In this document: positions 30,879 to 40,876 of the stretch, one piece after another | How the letters are laid out: every line of letters starts with the position of its first letter | How positions within the stretch are numbered: the first letter of the stretch is position 1 | Source of the DNA: Lysinibacillus sphaericus OT4b.31 | GTDB lineage: Bacteria > Bacillota > Bacilli > Bacillales_A > Planococcaceae | Direction: 5' to 3' | DNA: 64,000 nucleotides | Assembly: GCF_000392615.1 (NCBI RefSeq) | Contig: NZ_KB933398.1 | Coordinates: 690,391 to 754,390, forward strand | Notes under the pieces: generated by a model | Database searches by the model: none | Seen by the model: only the letters and a program-made list of their open reading frames with translations | What the model was told of the DNA's origin: nothing | Made by a program: the position numbers and the translations under genes

Positions 30879-31073
30879 ATATACTACTATTCTATAGCTA
30901 GAAGTGAAAAATGTGAAGTTGTTTGCTCATTTCTTAAAAAAATATAAAATGGCAAAAAACGCATACCTGTTTTTCATTAAGCCATGATGTAACTTTTCTC
31001 ATCATTTTCTAATTAGACTTTGACACCCTATGTAGTTTACGATGAAAAGAAAAACGGTGAGGAATGACACCAC

Positions 31074-31769
31074 ATGACAAATCGAATTTTAATTATAGAA
31101 GATGAAGAAAGTATTGCTCGAGTATTACAATTAGAGCTTCAATTTGAAGGCTATCAGGCAGAGATGGCTCATACGGGAACGGACGGCTTGCTAAAGTATC
31201 GTGAACAACAATGGGACTTGATTCTTCTCGATATTATGTTACCGGAGATGAGCGGGATTGATGTGTTAAAGCGTATTCGTGCAACAGAGTTACAAACACC
31301 TGTCATACTGCTTACCGCTAAAAGTGACGTTGAGGATAAAGTAAAGGGGTTGGATTTAGGGGCAAATGATTATATAACAAAACCTTTTGACATCGAAGAG
31401 TTACTCGCCCGCGTTCGAACAGCATTAAGATTTTCACAGAGATCTAAAGGTCAACAAGCATCACAAATGTACGGGCATTTATCTATTGACGAACAAACAA
31501 GAGACGTTGTTTATTACGATAAAAATGTGCAACTAACACCACGTGAGTATGACCTGCTTTTATACTTACTGAAACATCCGAAACAAGTACTAACACGCGA
31601 ACAGATTTTAGAGGCGGTATGGGGCTACGATTATTATGGCGATACGAACGTTGTGGATGTCTATATTCGCTATGTACGTCAAAAACTTGAAGTTGCTGAT
31701 GATACACCAATTATCCATACAATCCGCGGTGTTGGCTATGTGTTGAAGGAGCACAAGCATGAGACTTAA
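31074..31769 (+). CDS. OmpR-family response regulator (YkoG-like)
   Basis: 231 residues. Receiver domain with Asp53 (ILLDIMLPEMSG) and YITKPF lysine; winged-helix domain with PREYDLLLYLLKHP and VVDVYIRYVRQK. First gene of an overlapping four-gene unit (regulator, kinase, PepSY protein, then a second PepSY protein after a 107-bp gap). The arrangement resembles B. subtilis ykoGHI. Confidence 0.92.
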   Translation: MTNRILIIEDEESIARVLQLELQFEGYQAEMAHTGTDGLLKYREQQWDLILLDIMLPEMSGIDVLKRIRATELQTPVILLTAKSDVEDKVKGLDLGANDYITKPFDIEELLARVRTALRFSQRSKGQQASQMYGHLSIDEQTRDVVYYDKNVQLTPREYDLLLYLLKHPKQVLTREQILEAVWGYDYYGDTNVVDVYIRYVRQKLEVADDTPIIHTIRGVGYVLKEHKHET

Positions 31770-33054
31770 AACAAAAATCCATCTACTAACAACTTTATTA
31801 ATGTTGGTTATATTAGTGGCGACGAATAGTGGCATTTATTTTTTATATGAAAAGTTTGCTTATAATACGGAAGAAAAACAACTCCAGCAGCGTGCAGATG
31901 AGCTGAGTATGACACTCAGTCAACTAGATCAAAACACAAATTTGCAACAGGTTTTACGAGCATATATGCCAACTGACGGAGCGGTTTATATATACGACGG
32001 CGAGCAATTGAAGATGAAGGTACAAACGGAACTTAATATGCCAGACGTACCTTACATTACGTTTGATATGCCTGTAATTTGGGCTGACGGTACGGTGGTG
32101 CAGGTGGAGCTAATGCAGTCAATGGAAGAAGTAGCAAAAATGATGGGACTGCTAAAAATTATTTTAGTCGTAGTGACCATTGTGGCTGTGATTCCTTTAC
32201 TTTTGGCAAGCTTAGCGTTAGGTCAATTAATCTTACAGCCGCTTGAACGTTTAAGTCAAACAATGAAAAAGAGCGCTGCTACAGGGCAATATGAAAAAAT
32301 TGAAATTGCCAATAAAAATAGCGATGAGCTTACTGAAATTAGCCATACATTTAATGGCATGATGGAAAAGCTTGAACAGCATTATCAAAAACAGCAGCAA
32401 TTTGTGTCAAATGCTTCCCATGAGCTGAAAACACCCATTACGGTTATTGAAAGCTATGCGAAATTACTTTTACGCAGAGGCTTTGATAACAAAGAAGTAA
32501 CACAAGAATCGCTTCAAGCCATTGTAAATGAATCTACACGTATGCATGAAATGGTACTGCAATTATTAGATCTAGCGAAAAACAAAGAGCATCTCGATGT
32601 GCAATGGGTACAACTGGAGCTTGATGAGTTACTGAAAAAAGTTGCCTCACAAATGCAACAAGCTTACCATCGCTCATTTCATGTAGATACAGTGCTGCCA
32701 AAATATGTGTATAGTGATGAAAAGATGCTTAAGCAACTCCTTTTCATTTTGCTTGATAATGCTCGCAAATACAGCGAAAGTGAAGTGCAGTTACGTGCAA
32801 CAGAAATCTCTAGCCATGTCCTTATTACCATTCAGGATTTTGGTGTTGGTATTCCACAAGCACATATTCCACATTTGTTTGAAAGGTTTTATCGAGTAGG
32901 TGAGGATCGCAATCGGAAAACTGGTGGAACAGGATTAGGGCTAGCTATTGCACAGGAGCTTGCACAGCAGCTAAACATTACAATTGAGGTCGATAGTGTA
33001 GAAGGTGAAGGTTCGTGCTTTACACTGCGTGTACCAAAGGAGGAACAACGATGA
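31759..33054 (+). CDS. Sensor histidine kinase (YkoH-like)
   Basis: 431 residues overlapping the regulator by 11 bp. Two membrane helices (~10-30 and ~132-158) bracket a ~100-residue extracytoplasmic domain, then HAMP, HisKA with His221 (SNASHELKTPIT), and HATPase_c (DNARKY, GVGIPQ, GTGLGLAI). Extracellular ligand unknown. Its stop overlaps the ATG of the next gene (ATGA). Confidence 0.92.
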   Translation: MRLKTKIHLLTTLLMLVILVATNSGIYFLYEKFAYNTEEKQLQQRADELSMTLSQLDQNTNLQQVLRAYMPTDGAVYIYDGEQLKMKVQTELNMPDVPYITFDMPVIWADGTVVQVELMQSMEEVAKMMGLLKIILVVVTIVAVIPLLLASLALGQLILQPLERLSQTMKKSAATGQYEKIEIANKNSDELTEISHTFNGMMEKLEQHYQKQQQFVSNASHELKTPITVIESYAKLLLRRGFDNKEVTQESLQAIVNESTRMHEMVLQLLDLAKNKEHLDVQWVQLELDELLKKVASQMQQAYHRSFHVDTVLPKYVYSDEKMLKQLLFILLDNARKYSESEVQLRATEISSHVLITIQDFGVGIPQAHIPHLFERFYRVGEDRNRKTGGTGLGLAIAQELAQQLNITIEVDSVEGEGSCFTLRVPKEEQR

Positions 33055-33725
33055 AAAAATGGGTGATTCCAATTTTCGTAATAACCTTATTGAGCAGCTT
33101 CTTACTCTGGTTTTTACAGAATCGTTTCTTTCATGTAGAACCGCTAAGTGAAGCAGGGGCAGTCATGCGTATCGAGGAACTCTATAGTGGACATGTTGAA
33201 CAAGTGAAGAAAAAGGGAGACAACTATAAGATCGTATTCTTACGAAATGGCGCTACCTATGCTGTGGAGTTGAATCAGCATACCCAGCAAGTAGCAAATT
33301 TAACAGTTAAGGATACTGCGAGTAATTTACTAAATGAAGAACAAATTCGACAACGAGCTTTAGCTCATAGCCCTGGCAAGGTAGAAAGTGTTACATTAAC
33401 CGATTCAATCTATACGGTACAAGTTAAAAAAGAGGAAATAGAGAAGAAGCTTACGCTTGATGCTTATACTGGAGAAGTGCTGTCAGAGACAGATGTGCAA
33501 CCGGTGACAGAGCGTGAAAACGGAACAAGTGTGATTTCTGAGCAGCAGGCCATTCAAATTGCCTTACAGCAATTAAATGGTGAGGTCGATTCAGTTGATT
33601 TTGAGGAAACAAAAGATGGCGGCTATTATTTAGTGGAGATTGAGACTGACAAGGATGAGGCTGTTTTTCAAATACATGGCGTTTCTGGTAAAGTCATGTC
33701 CGTTACTTGGGACAAAGATAATTAA
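33051..33725 (+). CDS. Membrane-anchored PepSY-domain protein
   Basis: 224 residues from ATG 33051 with AAAGGAGG nine bases before; the longer frame from 33015 would start inside the kinase. One N-terminal membrane helix (residues 4-22) exposes two PepSY-like modules, the second with the typical ISEQQAIQIALQQLNGEVDSVDFEE. PepSY domains are thought to inhibit or modulate extracellular proteases or to sense envelope conditions. Translational coupling with the kinase suggests it is part of the signalling circuit. Confidence 0.82.
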   Translation: MKKWVIPIFVITLLSSFLLWFLQNRFFHVEPLSEAGAVMRIEELYSGHVEQVKKKGDNYKIVFLRNGATYAVELNQHTQQVANLTVKDTASNLLNEEQIRQRALAHSPGKVESVTLTDSIYTVQVKKEEIEKKLTLDAYTGEVLSETDVQPVTERENGTSVISEQQAIQIALQQLNGEVDSVDFEETKDGGYYLVEIETDKDEAVFQIHGVSGKVMSVTWDKDN

Positions 33726-33838
33726 CTAGGTCGGAAAAGTTTGCAGAGATTTTTCTCATGAAATTCTAATCTTGCTCTTATTATCCTATCATCTTGCTTT
33801 GTTAAGCTGATTATAGATAAAACAAAGGAGAGATGGAC

Positions 33839-34372
33839 ATGAAAAAAATCATCGTTATTCCAGCATTAGTCGCTACACTAGGTGTAGGTGCTGTCATTGG
33901 TTCAACAACATTATTAACAGGTAATGCACAAGAAAAAAAGGTATTGTCAATGCAAGAAATTGAGAAAAAAGCTCTGGCTGTCGTTAATGGTACGGTGTTT
34001 GACATCGAATTCGAAGATAATCACTACCGTTCTATATATGACGTAGAGGTTCGCACAGAAACAGAAGAATATGACTTGAAATTCGATGCCATCACAGGGA
34101 AGCTGTTGAAACAAAAAAAAGAACGATTAGATTATGATGATTTTGACGATGACATAGTAGATGACATGGATGTTACATCTTCAGCCATAAAAATTACAAA
34201 AGAGCAGGCTATTGAAAAAGCGTTAACAAAAGCAAAAGGTACAGTGACAAAAATTAAACTTGATGATGGTGTTTATGAAATCGACATCAAAGATGGACAA
34301 CTCGAATCCGAAATTGATATCAATGCATTAACAGGTGAAATTGTCAGTTTTGAACAAGATATAGAAGACTAG
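33839..34372 (+). CDS. Secreted or anchored PepSY-domain protein (YkoI-like)
   Basis: 177 residues; ATG 33839 chosen because AGGAGAG is correctly spaced from it rather than from ATG 33833. Signal/anchor segment at 1-25, then two PepSY modules (MQEIEKKALAVVNGTVFDIE and ITKEQAIEKALTKAKGTVTKI) separated by a very acidic stretch (DYDDFDDDIVDDMD). Likely a target of the upstream two-component system. Confidence 0.82.
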   Translation: MKKIIVIPALVATLGVGAVIGSTTLLTGNAQEKKVLSMQEIEKKALAVVNGTVFDIEFEDNHYRSIYDVEVRTETEEYDLKFDAITGKLLKQKKERLDYDDFDDDIVDDMDVTSSAIKITKEQAIEKALTKAKGTVTKIKLDDGVYEIDIKDGQLESEIDINALTGEIVSFEQDIED

Positions 34373-34374
34373 TG

Positions 34375-34425
34375 TGGAAAGCTATCTTAAAAGTGAGCGT
34401 ATACTTTTAAGATAGCTTTTTACTT
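34375..34425 (+). terminator. Terminator of the PepSY unit
   Basis: AAAGCTATCTTAAAAGT / ACTTTTAAGATAGCTTTTT, a 17-bp stem directly after the stop. Confidence 0.92.
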
Positions 34426-34565
34426 ATTGAGTCGTCTAGGATTCTTGATAGACTAATGCCACTGAAAAATCATATAAAGAAAAATTTATACTTCCTACAC
34501 TTTTCTCCTTTACTTTTTAAATTTACAAGCGTAATATGACATCATTATAAAAGTTTCAAATTTCT

Positions 34566-34715
34566 AAATCGCTGAAGCACTGAACGCGGGGGAACCAATT
34601 TTGACGGATTGTATAGGCAATCCTTGGGGTGAATCTCTTTATTATTAAAGACGTAGGGCTACTCATGGTCCGAATCCGACAGCTAACCTCGTAAGCGTTA
34701 AGAGCAGAAAAATTG
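34566..34715 (+). ncRNA. c-di-AMP riboswitch (ydaO/yuaA class)
   Basis: Conserved blocks in order: CGCTGAA...GCGGGGGAACC, CTTGGGGTGAATC, GTAGGGCTACTC, and GTCCGAATCCGACAGCTAAC followed by CTCGTAAGCG. Upstream of a KimA-type transporter, the classic target; c-di-AMP should turn expression off. Confidence 0.95.
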
Positions 34716-34730
34716 AAGCTTGCAGACAAA

Positions 34731-34778
34731 AAAACGTCTACAAGTCGTATTTAGTGATGACTTGTAGGCGTTTTTTAT
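34731..34778 (+). terminator. c-di-AMP riboswitch terminator
   Basis: AACGTCTACAAGTC / GACTTGTAGGCGTTTTTT hairpin between aptamer and kimA. Confidence 0.92.
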
Positions 34779-34869
34779 CTTCATTCAGCTATCATGTACC
34801 AAAAAAAGTCTAAGCGAATATTGATTTAGAAATGAGAAACACACTCTATGAAACTAGAAGGTGTTTAGT

Positions 34870-36693
34870 ATGGGATCTTCATTCAAACGTTATGTGATCG
34901 GTAAACCTTTGAAATCCGATGCACTCGGGGAGCAAAAGCTTAGTAAAACAAAGGCGCTTGCCATTTTATCTTCTGATGCATTGTCATCAGTAGCGTATGG
35001 ACCAGAGCAAATTTTACTAGTGCTTATGACAGTAAGTACTGTGGCTTTTTGGTATTCTTTACCGATTGCGGCCGGGGTGGTAGTACTGCTTGTGGCACTC
35101 ATTTTATCATATCGTCAGGTTATTTTTGCCTATCCACACGGTGGTGGAGCATATGTAGTTTCTCGGGAAAATTTAGGTGTCAATGCAGGACTTGTAGCGG
35201 GGGGTTCACTACTCGTCGATTATATATTAACCGTTGCAGTAAGCGTATCTGCAGGAACAGATGCCATTACTTCGGCCTTCCCAAGTTTGCATGCATATAA
35301 CGTAGTCATTGCCGTGTTCTTTGTTATTTGCTTAACGCTGTTAAATTTACGTGGTGTTACAGAATCTGCAACAATTTTAGCTTACCCTGTATATCTATTT
35401 GTTGCAGTAATGCTTATGTTAATTGGGATAGGGGTTTATAATGTGGCAAGCGGGCAAGTACCAGCAGATTTGCATCCAAAAGTAGGTACACCAGTTGCGG
35501 GGATTAGCTTGTTTCTATTATTAAAGGCATTTGCCTCAGGCAGTTCGGCTTTGACAGGTGTAGAAGCAATCTCTAATGCCATACCGAACTTTAAAAATCC
35601 TGCTCCGAAAAATGCAGCGAAAACGTTACTAGCAATGGGAGGTATTTTAGCGGTGCTGTTCATTGGCATCGTGAGTCTTGCCTACTTCTATGGAGTGGCA
35701 CCAAATGCACAGGCAACAGTCGTGTCACAAATTGCAGAGGCGAGTGTTGAGCGCAATGTATTTTACTATATTGTGCAAGGAACAACAGCAATGATATTAG
35801 TGCTTGCTGCCAACACGGGTTATTCAGCTTTTCCGTTACTTGCTGTAAATTTATCGAAGGACGGTTTTATCCCAAGAATATTCCAAATTCGTGGGGATCG
35901 ACTTGGCTATTCGAATGGGATTTTGATGCTTGGTGTCGCAGCAATTGTGTTAATTATTTTGTTTGATGGGGCGACAGAGCATTTAATTCCACTTTATGCA
36001 GTGGGTGTTTTTATCCCATTTACATTAGCACAGACGGGTATGATGCGAAAATGGTGGCGCGAAAAGTCAAGTGGCTGGATTGCGAGATTTACCGTAAATA
36101 CAATTGGTGCAGCCATTTCTTTTATTGTTGCAATGATGTTTTTCGTGACAAAATTAACCCAAGTATGGCCAGTATTTATCTTTTTACCGATCATTATTTG
36201 GCTGTTTCATCGTATTAAGCTACATTATGATGCAGTGGGGGAACAGCTTCGATTAGATCATGTAGCATTACCAAATGTAGAGGGCAATGTCTTCATTGTA
36301 CCTGTTGCGGGTATTACAAAAGTGGTGGAAAATTCATTACACTACGCGCAGTCTTTGAAGGTCGAAAAAATTATTGCTTTCTATGTGGCGTTCAATCAAG
36401 CAGACGCAAAAGCTTTTGAAGAGAAATGGAAAGCTTGGCAACCAGATGTGCGGATTGTAACGTACTATTCACAGTATCGTAGCATTACGCAACCATTGAA
36501 AAAGTTTATCGACAAGGTGGAACATCAATATGCGAAGACTGGTTACCAAGTTACGGTTGTCATTCCGCAATTTTTACCGAAAAAAGGCTGGCATCATATG
36601 CTGCATAACCAATCGAGTCTATTAATTCGCACCTCACTGTTATTTCACAGAAATGTCGTCATTATGACAGTACCTTTCCATTTATCAAAATAA
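34870..36693 (+). CDS. kimA: c-di-AMP-controlled potassium importer KimA
   Basis: 607 residues from ATG 34870 (GAAGGTG upstream; the GTG at 34861 lies in that site), the same length as B. subtilis KimA (formerly YdaO). APC-fold membrane part with 12 helices, beginning SDALSSVAYGPEQILLVL, then a ~150-residue cytoplasmic C-terminal domain. High-affinity proton-coupled K+ uptake, also known to be inhibited by c-di-AMP at the protein level. The riboswitch adds control at the RNA level. Confidence 0.92.
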   Translation: MGSSFKRYVIGKPLKSDALGEQKLSKTKALAILSSDALSSVAYGPEQILLVLMTVSTVAFWYSLPIAAGVVVLLVALILSYRQVIFAYPHGGGAYVVSRENLGVNAGLVAGGSLLVDYILTVAVSVSAGTDAITSAFPSLHAYNVVIAVFFVICLTLLNLRGVTESATILAYPVYLFVAVMLMLIGIGVYNVASGQVPADLHPKVGTPVAGISLFLLLKAFASGSSALTGVEAISNAIPNFKNPAPKNAAKTLLAMGGILAVLFIGIVSLAYFYGVAPNAQATVVSQIAEASVERNVFYYIVQGTTAMILVLAANTGYSAFPLLAVNLSKDGFIPRIFQIRGDRLGYSNGILMLGVAAIVLIILFDGATEHLIPLYAVGVFIPFTLAQTGMMRKWWREKSSGWIARFTVNTIGAAISFIVAMMFFVTKLTQVWPVFIFLPIIIWLFHRIKLHYDAVGEQLRLDHVALPNVEGNVFIVPVAGITKVVENSLHYAQSLKVEKIIAFYVAFNQADAKAFEEKWKAWQPDVRIVTYYSQYRSITQPLKKFIDKVEHQYAKTGYQVTVVIPQFLPKKGWHHMLHNQSSLLIRTSLLFHRNVVIMTVPFHLSK

Positions 36694-36739
36694 TGACTAG
36701 CAAGGTCGAAAATAGTCTGATATAATCAGGACATTGATG

Positions 36740-36765
36740 TGAAACACGAACGTTCACTATCAAAA
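36740..36765 (+). promoter_or_regulatory. Possible PurR box
   Basis: GTGAAACACGAACGTTCACT contains the CGAAC half-site arrangement of Bacillus PurBoxes and lies upstream of the xpt-pbuX leader, a known PurR target. Weak, no second box clearly seen. The rest of the 36694-36879 stretch shows nothing else. Confidence 0.3.
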
Positions 36766-36879
36766 ACAGCTGGAATACCAGTTAATTCCGAAAATTTACA
36801 ATAATCCTATTATAAATATTTATACTGAATGCACGAAATGGCTATTTATAATAAGGACATTCTTACAGCTTAATACTAT

Positions 36880-36955
36880 TTCACTCATATAATAGCGAGA
36901 ATAGGGCTCGCGAGTTTCTACCGATTTACCGTAAATGAATCGACTATGGGTAGCA
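36880..36955 (+). ncRNA. Purine riboswitch, guanine class
   Basis: CATATAAT, then AGTTTCTACC, CCGTAAATG and CGACTATGGGTAG match the purine aptamer. The CGACTATGG context puts C at the specificity position (74 in B. subtilis xpt), meaning guanine/hypoxanthine rather than adenine. Precedes xpt-pbuX. Confidence 0.95.
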
Positions 36956-37015
36956 ATATTTTAGGAAACCTCATACAAATGGTGAGCCGTTTTTCTAATT
37001 GTTTCGACGTTTTCG

Positions 37016-37686
<671 letters not shown>

Positions 37687-37687
<1 letters not shown>

Positions 37688-38979
37688 TGAATAACTTTAA
37701 AGCAACGACGCTTGCAGTCCAACACTTACTTGCGATGTATGCGGGTGCCATTTTAGTACCACTTATTATCGGTGGGGCACTTGGCTTTGATGCTAAACAA
37801 ATGACGTATTTAGTGGCGATTGACATTATGATGTGTGGTATCGCAACACTTTTACAAGTTTATTCTGGTAAGTTTATCGGTATTGGTTTACCTGTAGTAC
37901 TGGGTTGTACGTTTACAGCAGTTAGCCCAATTATTGCCATCGGTACAAATCCGGAGCAAGGAATTACAGATATTTATGGTTCGATTATTGCTTCTGGTTT
38001 AATTGTGGTAGTGATTGCTGGCTTCTTTGGTAAGCTAGTGAAATTCTTCCCTCCAGTGGTAACAGGTTCTGTTGTATCGATTATTGGTATCTCATTATTG
38101 CCAGTTGCATTGAACAATATGGCGGGTGGACCAGATGCACCAGATTTCGCATCAGGTTCTAATGTTGCTTTAGCGTTTATTACTTTAGTAATTATTTTAG
38201 TTGTTTATCGTTTCTCAACAGGCTTCGTCCGTGCCATTTCCATTCTAATCGGATTAGTTGCAGGAACAGTCTTAGGTATATTCATGGGTAAAGTTGACTT
38301 TAGTCCTGTTTCAGATGCAGGTGTCTTGCACATGGTACAGCCATTCTACTTTGGCATGCCAACATTCGATGCAACCGCAATCCTTACAATGACGCTCGTA
38401 GCGATGGTTTCTTTAGTAGAGTCATCAGGGGTTTATTTTGCACTTAGCGATATTTGCAATAAAAAACTAGATTCTAAAGATCTAGCACGCGGTTATCGTT
38501 CTGAAGGTCTTGCTTCTGTTATTGGAGGTATTTTCAATGCCTTCCCATATACAACATTCTCACAAAACGTAGGACTTACGCGTATGTCAGGCGTAAAAGA
38601 TCGCAAAGTCATTTACCTAACAGGTGCTTTTCTTGTAGCACTTGGCTTCCTACCAAAAATCGCAGCGTTAACAACAATCATTCCAATACCCGTACTTGGT
38701 GCGGCGATGCTTGCAATGTTCGGTATGGTTATTACACAAGGTATGGGTATGTTGGTACCTGTTATGAATGAGTCAGCGGAAAATGCCATGATTGCCGCGA
38801 TTGCAGTTGGTCTTGGTGTTGGTGTATCTGTTGTTCCAGATATCTTTGCATCACTGCCACCAGGCGTAGCGATTTTAACTTCAAACGGTATCGTATGTGG
38901 TTCTGTTACAGCGATTATCCTGAACATTTTATTTAACATGATTGGTCCAAAACATAAAAATGACCCGATGCAGGGGTAA
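37687..38979 (+). CDS. pbuX: Xanthine permease
   Basis: 430 residues, about 14 hydrophobic segments of the NCS2 (nucleobase-cation symporter 2) fold. QHLLAMYAGAILVPLIIG, GLPVVLGCTF and the motif NAFPYTTFSQNVGLTRMSGV are diagnostic. Together with xpt it imports and salvages xanthine under guanine-riboswitch control. Confidence 0.96.
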
Positions 38980-38996
38980 TTATAGCGGTAAAGAAA

Positions 38997-39047
38997 AAAT
39001 GCCACCTCCTTTTATCTTTTTAGATATAGGGAGGTGGCATTTTTATA
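38997..39047. terminator. Bidirectional terminator after pbuX
   Basis: AAAATGCCACCTCC / GGGAGGTGGCATTTTT long stem. Confidence 0.9.
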
Positions 39048-39107
39048 ATCTACAATGTTTATTCTGAAACATTGCTGGCATCACTTAATGAGAGTTTTAG
39101 TTTCTGG

Positions 39108-39491
39108 AGCCCATTCACAAATGATGTGTTATCAAGTGCTATGAAAATGGCTTGCTATCATAAATGAGTTAGAAGACACACTAGAATGGAAAGTGAATGA
39201 ATTTCAAACAATAATTAAAATATCACGGACATGTTTACAGGATGCTCTTTCAATGACTTTTGGGCAACAATTCAAAGCAAACCTGATGTTTAATAAAAAG
39301 CAAAAGAGGGAATTGTTAAATCTACAACAAGATTGCTTAACTATTGTAATTGGTGCTAGCTACTGCTGTTGGCGGAGGCATCTAAAACTAATTCTACAAT
39401 TCAAGAAATAGTTATCAAAAAAGGTTTATTAAGCAAAGAATCCGCATATAATCTTTTAAACCCTATTAATTTAGTCAATATAAATATATAA
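39108..39491 (+). pseudogene. Aspartate ammonia-lyase (aspA) remnant
   Basis: Plus-strand fragments in shifting frames align with the fumarase/aspartase family. SPFTNDVLSSAMKMACYHK resembles the TNDVxPTA region. NEFQTIIKISRTCLQDALSM and TFGQQF match EFxxVIKMGRTxLQDAVPxTLGQEF. After a deletion, LAEASKTNSTIQEIVIKKGL and LSKESAYNLLNPINLV match the C-terminus, ending at TAA 39489-39491. About 105 of an expected ~470 codons remain, so the gene is dead. Confidence 0.7.
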
Positions 39492-39624
39492 GAGTAGAAC
39501 TGATAGTAATTTTAAAAGTAAATATATGTTTTTAAGGCGTATTTACTATTAAATGCGACCTTTTCATTACTAGTTAATTATTGATAGGAAATATGTAATT
39601 TTAAAAAAATGAAAGGTTTTGAAA

Positions 39625-40146
39625 ATGCAGAATATATTGCTGATTTTATTACTACAACTAATCTATGTGCCTTTTTTAACATTACGCACAATATTCTTAG
39701 TTAAAAATGTGACGTTACTTGCAGCGATGTTTGGAATGCTAGAAATGTTAATCTATGTGTTTGGTCTTTCGCTTGTATTTAATGGGGATCAAAGTATTTT
39801 AGCAATGATTGTTTATGCAGTTGGTTTTGGTTTGGGCATTTTTGTTGGGGCAAAAATCGAACGCAAACTTGCAATTGGCTATGTCTATACGACAATCAAT
39901 ACACAAAATAAAAACGAAGACCTAGTTAAATTGTTACGTAATGAAGGTTTTGCAGTAACGATTTACGTTGGAGAGGGCAGAGACAGTAATCGTTATAAAT
40001 ATGAAATTTTGACGAAGCGAAATCGCGAGGTAGAGCTGTTTCAATTAGTAGAACAACTTGAACCGAATGCATTTATTATTTCATACGAGCCGAAATCATT
40101 TAAAGGCGGTTTTCTGCTCGACAGAGTTAGAGCCAAAATTAAATAA
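39625..40146 (+). CDS. UPF0316 membrane protein (DUF5698 + DUF2179, YebE-like)
   Basis: 173 residues from ATG 39625, with GAAAGG eight bases upstream. Three membrane helices (~5-75) carrying LTLRTIFLVKNVTLLAAMFGM are followed by a cytoplasmic DUF2179-type alpha/beta domain (VYTTINTQNKNEDLVKLLRN ... VYVGEGRDS-like). Function of the family is unknown; DUF2179 may bind a small ligand. Stands alone. Confidence 0.8.
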   Translation: MQNILLILLLQLIYVPFLTLRTIFLVKNVTLLAAMFGMLEMLIYVFGLSLVFNGDQSILAMIVYAVGFGLGIFVGAKIERKLAIGYVYTTINTQNKNEDLVKLLRNEGFAVTIYVGEGRDSNRYKYEILTKRNREVELFQLVEQLEPNAFIISYEPKSFKGGFLLDRVRAKIK

Positions 40147-40204
40147 GTTTCCCTATTTGGGCGGGCTAAGTACAATAATTTATAACAGTCTCATACTAGA
40201 TAAT

Positions 40205-40233
40205 GACCTCTGTCGTGTAGACAGAGGTTAAAA
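40205..40233. repeat. Hairpin after the UPF0316 gene
   Basis: ACCTCTGTC / GACAGAGGT stem with a 5-base loop. No good T-tract, so terminator function is uncertain. Confidence 0.45.
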
Positions 40234-40359
40234 AATTTCACAGGACATTTATGTACATGATAACGAATTACCGTTCCATTTAAATCTTAGCAAAATCATA
40301 TCGTGAAAGAGTCTTGATGTTATTTTGGTTGAATTTGCTAAAGGTTGTGCAACGTATAT

Positions 40360-40690
40360 ACATAGTAGCCATTCTCAGGTCTGTCGTACTCACCTTAATT
40401 TCTTTCATTACTTCTTTTCAAACTGCTCTGGTGAAAAAGGTTTCTTTCCATGATCCACTCGGTCTTGATTCCGCTCTTCTTGACGTTTCGCCTCAGCGCG
40501 CGTTTTCTTGCGCACGATTTTCTTTTCTATTTTCTGCTTGTTCGCACTAGCTTTCACATGTATCGAATCAATAAAGACATGGTCAGCGCTCCATAATCCT
40601 TGATGGTAATTTCATTTAAGATGCGATAGAAAATGTGTTCAAATATAGCTGAGTCTTGAAATCGACGTTCTTTGTTACCGATAGACGTAC
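40360..40690 (-). pseudogene. IS1182-family transposase fragment with frameshifts
   Basis: On the minus strand: SIGNKERRFQDSAIFEHIFY, then after a frameshift GLWSADHVFIDSIHVKASAN, KQKIEKKIVRKKTRAEAKR, and DHGKKPFSPEQFEKK, then after further lesions KEIKVSTTD and ENGYYV. This is the middle third of an IS1182-type transposase (VFIDGTHIKASANKKK ... GKKPF ... KVSTTDPE-GYYV). Same segment as the fragment at 22394, but longer. Confidence 0.8.
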
Positions 40691-40693
40691 ACT

Positions 40694-40860
40694 AGTTGAT
40701 TGGAGTGCAGGCGGCGACTTCTGCGGGAACAGTTTGTTTTCAGTCTTTTTTCTTTTCAAATAGAAGACTCTATATGAATCCGTTATTTTCCGCTATGGTG
40801 GACGCTTTTCGCCGGCATGGCTTCAGTCTCCTCATCGCTACGCCAGTTCATGCTAAAATG
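40694..40860. repeat. Rearranged interspersed repeat (two halves in opposite orientation)
   Basis: AGTTGATTGGAGTGCAGGCG ... CTGCGGGAACAG is one half. The following TTTGTTTTCAGTCTTTTTTC ... GCCGGCATGGCTTCAGTCTC is the other half, inverted. The latter matches the reverse complement of 22500-22592. The element abuts the IS1182 fragment at both loci. Confidence 0.6.
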
Positions 40861-40876
40861 AGCTGTTTTGTTTCAT

